A stretch of DNA of 64,000 bases from Crotophaga sulcirostris. Taxonomy: Eukaryota > Chordata > Aves > Cuculiformes > Crotophagidae. The notes beneath the pieces are model-generated. The model saw nothing but the letters and a program-made list of their open reading frames with translations. It did no database searches and had not been told where the DNA came from. Both the position numbers and the translations under genes were made by a program. Positions 59,545 through 64,000 of the stretch are shown here, piece after piece (position 1 is the first letter of the stretch; every line of letters begins with the position of its first letter). The stretch is from assembly GCA_013397455.1 (NCBI GenBank), contig VYZB01000040.1, positions 688,383 through 752,382 on the forward strand. Reading direction: 5' to 3'.

Positions 59545-59640
59545 ATTGATATTTTTATTAGTCATTTGGAAGCAGACACAAAATCACTCCTAATACAATT
59601 TGCAGATGACATCCGCATCAGCAGGGTGGTACAATCGGGA
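59545..59640 (+). repeat. LINE reverse-transcriptase remnant (FADD motif)
   Basis: 32 codons in one frame read IDIFISHLEADTKSLLIQ then FADDIRISRVVQSG and a stop. FADD is the catalytic aspartate box of non-LTR reverse transcriptases, and the surrounding residues fit CR1. It is an isolated, non-functional piece about 75 bp after a CR1 3' end. Confidence 0.75.
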
Positions 59641-60000
59641 TGACAAGGGCTGTTGTTCAAAACATGGTAAACTGAGTCGGGATAAAGGGCCTGCCTGTGT
59701 GTCTCAGGTATGCACGTGTAAACAGAGAAATAAGAGCACAGTGCTGTGTGTTCTCTAACAGCCTAGAGTCAGCCTTTGACCCTATGCAAAGGGGAGGCAC
59801 ATCGAGGGATATACGACAGCCTTTTCTACCCCTGGATACAGATGAACACAGCTCCCTGATCTCCATGTTCTGAAACGCAATGCTGAAAAATACTGGAAAA
59901 GGGGAGGGAGAGAAAACTCTAATTTAAGGGCTGGAGGAGATGCCTTCCAAGGAGAATTAAGGAGAATTAAAGAGTTTGTAAGTAATTTGGTTTGTTACAA
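59641..60000. other. Intergenic, no recognised gene
   Basis: It may hold further eroded LINE sequence after the FADD remnant. Nothing I can name. Confidence 0.4.
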
Positions 60001-60600
60001 AGAATCATAGAATCATAGAATGGTTTAGGTTGGAAAGGACCTTAAACACCATCCAGTTCCAAGCCCCCTGACGTGGGCAGAGACACCTTCCACCGGATCA
60101 GGTTGCTCAAAGCCCCATCCAACCTGGCCTTGAACACCTCCAGGGATGGAGCATCCACAGATTCTCTGGGCAACCTATTCCAGTGCTTCATCACTCTCAC
60201 AGTAAAAAGTTTCTTACTAATATCTTATCTAAACCTCCCCTCTTTCAGCTTAAAACCATTACCCTTTGTCCTATCCCTGCACTCCCTGATAAAGAGCCCC
60301 TCCCCAACTTTCCTGTAGCCCCCTTTAAGTACTGGGAGGCTGCTAGAAGGTCTTCTCAGAGCCTTCTCTTCTCTAGGCTGAGCAACCCCAACTCTCTCAG
60401 CACTCATATGGGAGGTGCTGCAGCCCTCTGATCATCTTTGTTGTCCTCCTCTGGACTCACTATAACTGATCCATGTCCTTCCTATGGTGAGGACTCCAGA
60501 CCTGAACGCAGGACTCCAGGTGAGGTCTGACAAGAGCAGAGCAGAGCAGAGGGGCAGAATCACCTCCCTTGACCTGCTGGTCACAAACTACATACCTGCC
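60001..60600 (-). repeat. CR1 LINE, about 0.6 kb
   Basis: AGAATCATAGAATCATAG then AATGGTTTAGGTTGGAAAGG, through GCCCTCTGATCATCTTTG, to AATCACCTCCCTTGACCTGC. Minus orientation, 5'-truncated. Confidence 0.94.
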
Positions 60601-60785
60601 TCTACAGGGATGAATACTGACCCAAAAAAGACTCATGGTACCAGCACAAGTCATGGCATGATCCGTTGCAGGCTGTCGGGATGCAACTGGTGTGGGCAAT
60701 GGCCAGCAACTCCCAGAGCAAAGGAGAGAATGGTAAATGCTGGAAGGGGGGGGGAAGAGGTCACTGAGCAATGCAGAGGTATCAC

Positions 60786-61082
60786 CTACCTGATAAGGTG
60801 TCGTGACACAGCCTGGACAGTCCAGGGGTTGCTGGAGTAAGACTCTGGGTCTCCCTGTAAAACTTAGGGGTTCAATACCCACCGGGCTAAATGAAGTCAA
60901 AACGATGCCAAATGATTGGTCCAAAAAGGAATTTATTTGTACAGGCATTCTTAGGGATAAGATTTGCATTGGCTTGCTAAATCTGTGTTAAGAGAAAAGA
61001 AAGAAAGAGTGAAAGGGAAGAAAGGGAGAGAGGGCTGCACTTACAGGTGCCCTCACCCCGGCCAGGGGCTCCTACAGCCCAA
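60786..61082 (-). mobile_element. Candidate solo LTR (low confidence)
   Basis: On the minus strand a segment starts TGTAGGAGCC, has a pyrimidine-rich part, an AATAAA followed by about 150 bp, and ends near a TGTCACGACA palindrome. This layout (TG start, polyadenylation signal, U5-like end) suggests a solitary endogenous retroviral LTR. I find no clear target-site duplication and no internal genes, so it could equally be unrelated sequence. Confidence 0.25.
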
Positions 61083-61983
61083 GGTGACATTCAAGGATTT
61101 CAAGTTCTAGTCTTTCATTGTACTATGAAGGAGGATTTGAACTAAAAATCAGGTAGCCTTTATTTCAGCGCTGGATGCATGAGGGAATGATTTCCATCAA
61201 TCATGTGTAATGAGACAAGAGCTGGGGACAGAATATATTTCCCACTTACAAACATATGTATAAATTTTCCCAGTAATCTTATGCATATTCTATTACTTTT
61301 CAAGGACTAATTTTAATGTTATAATGAACTTCACATCAGTCAAATCCCTGCTAATTGGAGCTTTGGAGCCAGCTCTCTGTCTGACCTTGCATTTTAGATC
61401 AGGAAAGGCTGCAAACAGAGGTGATTATAGAAGATACATCTGTTCAGCACACACCATACTTAACACAAGATGTTATAATTTTTCTTTAAACAGTGTCTCG
61501 AAAAACACTATTTGAAAAAAAACCCATGCTATAAAGAAAACATGCTACCAGAGGGACACTCTGTCTAACTTTAAAAAAAATACAGTTACTTAGATGAAAC
61601 ATAACTCTACTTTAGCTTAAATCAAAATATTCCATCTTCTGTAATAGTAACTACTTCTGGTATCACTATAAGGGAGGATTTGAGCAGAAAATGAGTAGGC
61701 AAGAAGCTAGTCTTACTTTAGCTGTAAGTCCCTCTGCTGGCAGGGCCAAAATCAGAACAGCCCATAGAAGAATCATGATTTTGAATAATCCTGATAAAGG
61801 TGAATCACCATAAGGTGATTAAACAAAAATAAATTAAGCAAAAGACTTGTTGGAATCCACTGACAAAAACTGAAATCCAAAGCCTTGGGTCAAAAGAGAT
61901 TCAGGAGATACATTGTGCAATAACTTTCATATCTACTTGCTCTGCAGTTTCTTAATTCTGCATTGATCGTTCCTATTTATTGT
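61083..61983. other. Intergenic, no recognised gene
   Basis: AT-rich sequence between repeats; nothing recognised. Confidence 0.5.
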
Positions 61984-62315
61984 CATAGAATCACAGAATG
62001 GTTTGGATCAGAAGGGACCTTAAAGATCATCCAGTTCCAACCCCCTGCCATGGGCAGGGACACCTCCCACTGGATCACGTTGCTCAAGGTCCCGTCCAAC
62101 CTGGCCTTGAACACTTCCAGGGCATCCACAACTTCCCTGGGCAACCTATGCCAGTGCCTGACCCCCTCATCGTGGAGAATTTCTTCCTAATGTCTTATCT
62201 AAATCTTCCCCCTTTCAATTTAAAACCATTCACTACATGCCCTTATAAAAAGCTCCTCCCCAGCTTTCTTGAAGGCCCCTTTCAGGTACTGGAAGGCCAC
62301 TATAAGGTCTCCAGG
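61984..62315 (-). repeat. CR1 LINE, about 0.33 kb
   Basis: CATAGAATCACAGAATGG then TTTGGATCAGAAGGGACC, ending GGTACTGGAAGGCCACTATA. Minus orientation. Confidence 0.93.
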
Positions 62316-62525
62316 AGTTGGTAGCTACTGTGCTGCTAGAAAGCTACAATCTGATTCCTGTTACTGAAACTTGGTGGGACGAATCCCATAACTAGAGGGT
62401 GGCTATCGATGGCTACAGGTTGTTCAGAAGGGACAGGCTGCGAAGGAGGAGCAGAGGCGTTGCCTTCTATACAAGGAAATGGATAGAGAGCTGTCCCTGA
62501 AGAACAGCCACAAACAGGTCGAAAG
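62316..62525 (+). repeat. CR1 ORF2 endonuclease-domain remnant
   Basis: The plus frame reads LIPVTETWWDESHN, stop, RVAIDGYRLFRRDR and GVAFYTRKW: the CR1 endonuclease region. It has an in-frame stop and is joined at its 3' side to the ORF2 end at 62530, so the reverse transcriptase between them has been deleted. Confidence 0.85.
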
Positions 62526-62529
62526 CTTA

Positions 62530-62876
62530 TAGGTGAGAACTCATCACGGTCTACAACTACCTGAAAGGAGGCTGTAGCAAGGTGGGTGTTGGTCTCTTCT
62601 CCCAAGTGATGGGGAGTGATGGGGATGATAGGATGAGGGGAAATGGTTGCAAGTTGCGCCAGAGGAGGTTCAGACTAGACATTAGGAAAAGTTTCTTTAC
62701 TGAAAGGGTGGTCACACACTGGCACAGCTGCCCTGGGAGGTGGTTGAGTCCCCATCCCTGGAGGTGTTTAAAAGATGGATAGATGAGTTTCTCAGGGATC
62801 TGGTTTAGTAAGTGGACAGGTACGGTTGGACTCCATGATCTGAGGTCTTTTCCAACCAGATGATTATATGATTCTA
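62530..62876 (+). repeat. CR1 LINE 3' end, plus strand
   Basis: GGTCTACAACTACCTGAAAG, TGGTCTCTTCTCCCAAGTGA, CTTTACTGAAAGGGTGGTC and the tail CCAACCAGATGATTATATG. The same subfamily as the copy at 26666. Confidence 0.93.
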
Positions 62877-63330
62877 AAAATAAAAGACCAAGGCAACAAA
62901 AAGAACCTTGTGGTTGGTGCCTACTACAAGCCACCTGACCAAGGGGAGTCTACTGGTGAAGCCTTCTTCCTGCAGCTACAGGAGGCTTCACACTTGCAAT
63001 CTATTGTCCTACTGGGGAACTTCAACCACGCTGACATCTGCTGGAAAAGTAGCACAGCAAGCTGTAGACAATCCAGGAGACTCCTAGAGTGCATCAAAGA
63101 TAACTTCTTAAGCCCGAGAATATTCAAGAAGCATTTGGACAATGCTCTCAGACACCTGGTGTTGATGTTGGGGTTGTCCCGTGCAGGGACAGGGGTTGGC
63201 CTTGATGACCCTTGTGGGTCCCTTCCAACTCGGGTCATTCTGTGGTTCTTAGCCGAGACAACAGACACCCTGACCCGAGGGGGTGGAATTCCGGACCTGA
63301 TGGTCACCAACACAAGTATTGTCCTAAGTA
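62877..63330 (+). repeat. CR1 ORF2 endonuclease remnant split by another CR1 end
   Basis: Left part (to about 63113): NLVVGAYYKPPDQGES, FFLQLQEASHLQSIVLLG, NFNHADICWKSSTASCRQ, LLECIKDNFLS. Right part (from about 63254): AETTDTLTRGGGIPDLMVTN, which continues the same CR1 domain. Between them sits a CR1 3' end (about 63117-63253). The usual GDFN catalytic motif reads GNFN here, so the copy is dead for nicking regardless of the insertion. Confidence 0.88.
63117..63253 (+). repeat. Nested CR1 3' end
   Basis: ATTCAAGAAGCATTTGGAC, CGTGCAGGGACAGGGGTTGG and CTCGGGTCATTCTGTGGTTC. The words TTCTTA before it and TTCTTAG after it may be a short target-site duplication. Confidence 0.85.
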
Positions 63331-63392
63331 GAAGTTTTAAGATTAGTTAAAAGCAAACTGAAATCTTTTAGAGTTATGTAAAGTTATGCACA

Positions 63393-63482
63393 GTTGTGCT
63401 CCTGCAAGGAGCCGGGAGCTGGACTCGATGGCCCTTGCGGCTCCCCTGAGGTGCTCTCTCATTCCATCCCATCGTTCTGTGA
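63393..63482 (+). repeat. Probable CR1 3'-end derivative at CpG-island edge
   Basis: GGGAGCTGGACTCGATGGCC and CCATCCCATCGTTCTGTGAC resemble a CR1 3' end with extra C/G changes. Confidence 0.5.
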
Positions 63483-64000
63483 CATGGCGGGCACGCGCCC
63501 AGCTCCTTCCCGCCCGACAAGTCCATTCCGCTCCGAGAGGGGCCGTTCCCCCCGCCCCCCCCGGTCCGCGCTCCGCGCTCCGCGTGGTACGTTCCACTGG
63601 CCCCGCCCTGCCCACACGGAGGAACAGCCACGTCTCCAGCGCGGCGAAGGGGCCGGGCGGGAAGGGGCGGGGCGGGGCCGTGCCGCCCGACGCGCCAGTG
63701 AGCAGCACGTGTGGCGCGCTGCCTCCGGCCAATCACAAAGCAGCTCGGTGAATCATGCACTTGCGATTGGTCGCGGGAGCGGTAGAGAGCGGCGTGACTC
63801 CCATTGGCCGGCGGCTCTGTTGACAAACACCGCTCCTTCCCACTCTGCCCAATCAAAGGCGAGCGGCAGGCTGAGCGACGTGACGTCAGACCAATGGGCT
63901 CGCTCTCCGCCGCGAGGGGGCGGGTGGTGGTGCCGGGGCGGTTGCGCGCGGAGTGCCGGTACGTGGCGGGCGGGGCGTGGCGTGGCGGGCGCCTGTTCGG
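63483..64000 (+). promoter_or_regulatory. CpG-rich promoter with NF-Y and CRE motifs
   Basis: A strong CpG-rich block reaching the window edge. CCAAT or ATTGG boxes lie at 63729-63733, 63766-63770, 63803-63807, 63849-63853 and 63891-63895, and a palindromic TGACGTCA (CRE/ATF) at 63881-63888. This is a typical TATA-less promoter with clustered NF-Y sites. No ATG-led conserved coding is visible, so the gene body is probably off the right edge (plus strand). From known vertebrate order (EIF2AK3 divergent from RPIA) it may be EIF2AK3; the sequence itself does not prove this. Confidence 0.7.
63881..63888. promoter_or_regulatory. CRE/ATF palindrome TGACGTCA
   Basis: A perfect TGACGTCA directly followed, 2 bp later, by a CCAAT box at 63891. 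CREB/ATF or XBP1-type bZIP factors recognise this core. Confidence 0.7.

Noticed and set aside
63386..63751. Open frames in the right-hand CpG block as a first exon
   Set aside because: Begins in CR1-like sequence and runs through promoter motifs. Open only because of high GC.
63483..64000. Naming the right-edge gene EIF2AK3 as an annotation
   Set aside because: No coding sequence of that gene is visible. The idea rests only on remembered gene order, so the symbol was left empty.

Overview
This is nuclear DNA from a bird. The dispersed repeats are almost all CR1 retrotransposon ends, recognisable by the 3' tail ATTCTATGATTCTAT (reading ATAGAATCATAGAATGG on the opposite strand). The coding content is two vertebrate metabolic genes broken into small exons with GT/AG borders and long introns. 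I see no prokaryotic operons, CRISPR arrays or insertion sequences. I cannot name the species.

Layout. (1) 1-13,152: 5' half of SUCLG1 on the minus strand (succinyl-CoA ligase alpha subunit, mitochondrial TCA cycle). Coding exons 1-5 are here and the rest lies off the left edge. Its CpG-rich promoter is at about 12,830-13,370 and has a ZNF143/THAP11-type site and a CCAAT box. (2) 13,370-35,230: intergenic, with scattered CR1 copies, a 46-bp tandem repeat and a repeat-poor AT-rich stretch (about 26.9-33.6 kb). (3) 35,230-53,080: RPIA on the minus strand (ribose-5-phosphate isomerase A, pentose phosphate pathway). Eight coding exons are complete, with matching splice phases from residue motif NNQVLGIG to the stop. 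Exon 1 is not visible and most likely sits in the 316-base run of N at 52,627-52,942. A complete tRNA-Ser(GCT) gene lies antisense in the intron between exons 3 and 4, and a GC-rich minisatellite of about 1.6 kb fills intron 1 up to the gap. (4) 53,080-63,380: intergenic, with CR1 copies of several ages, including nested copies and endonuclease and reverse-transcriptase remnants. (5) 63,400-64,000: a second CpG-rich promoter with five CCAAT/ATTGG boxes and a TGACGTCA element. It probably belongs to a gene running off the right edge, divergent from RPIA. EIF2AK3 is a synteny-based guess only.

The two genes lie in the same orientation, about 22 kb apart. Both promoters carry the ACTACA-N2-TCCCA-type element, so they may share ZNF143/THAP11 input. 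I found no convincing new biological system. The most useful observations are the hidden RPIA exon 1 beside an expanded minisatellite, the back-to-back ZNF143-type sites, the intronic antisense tRNA between CR1 copies, and several rearranged CR1 structures.
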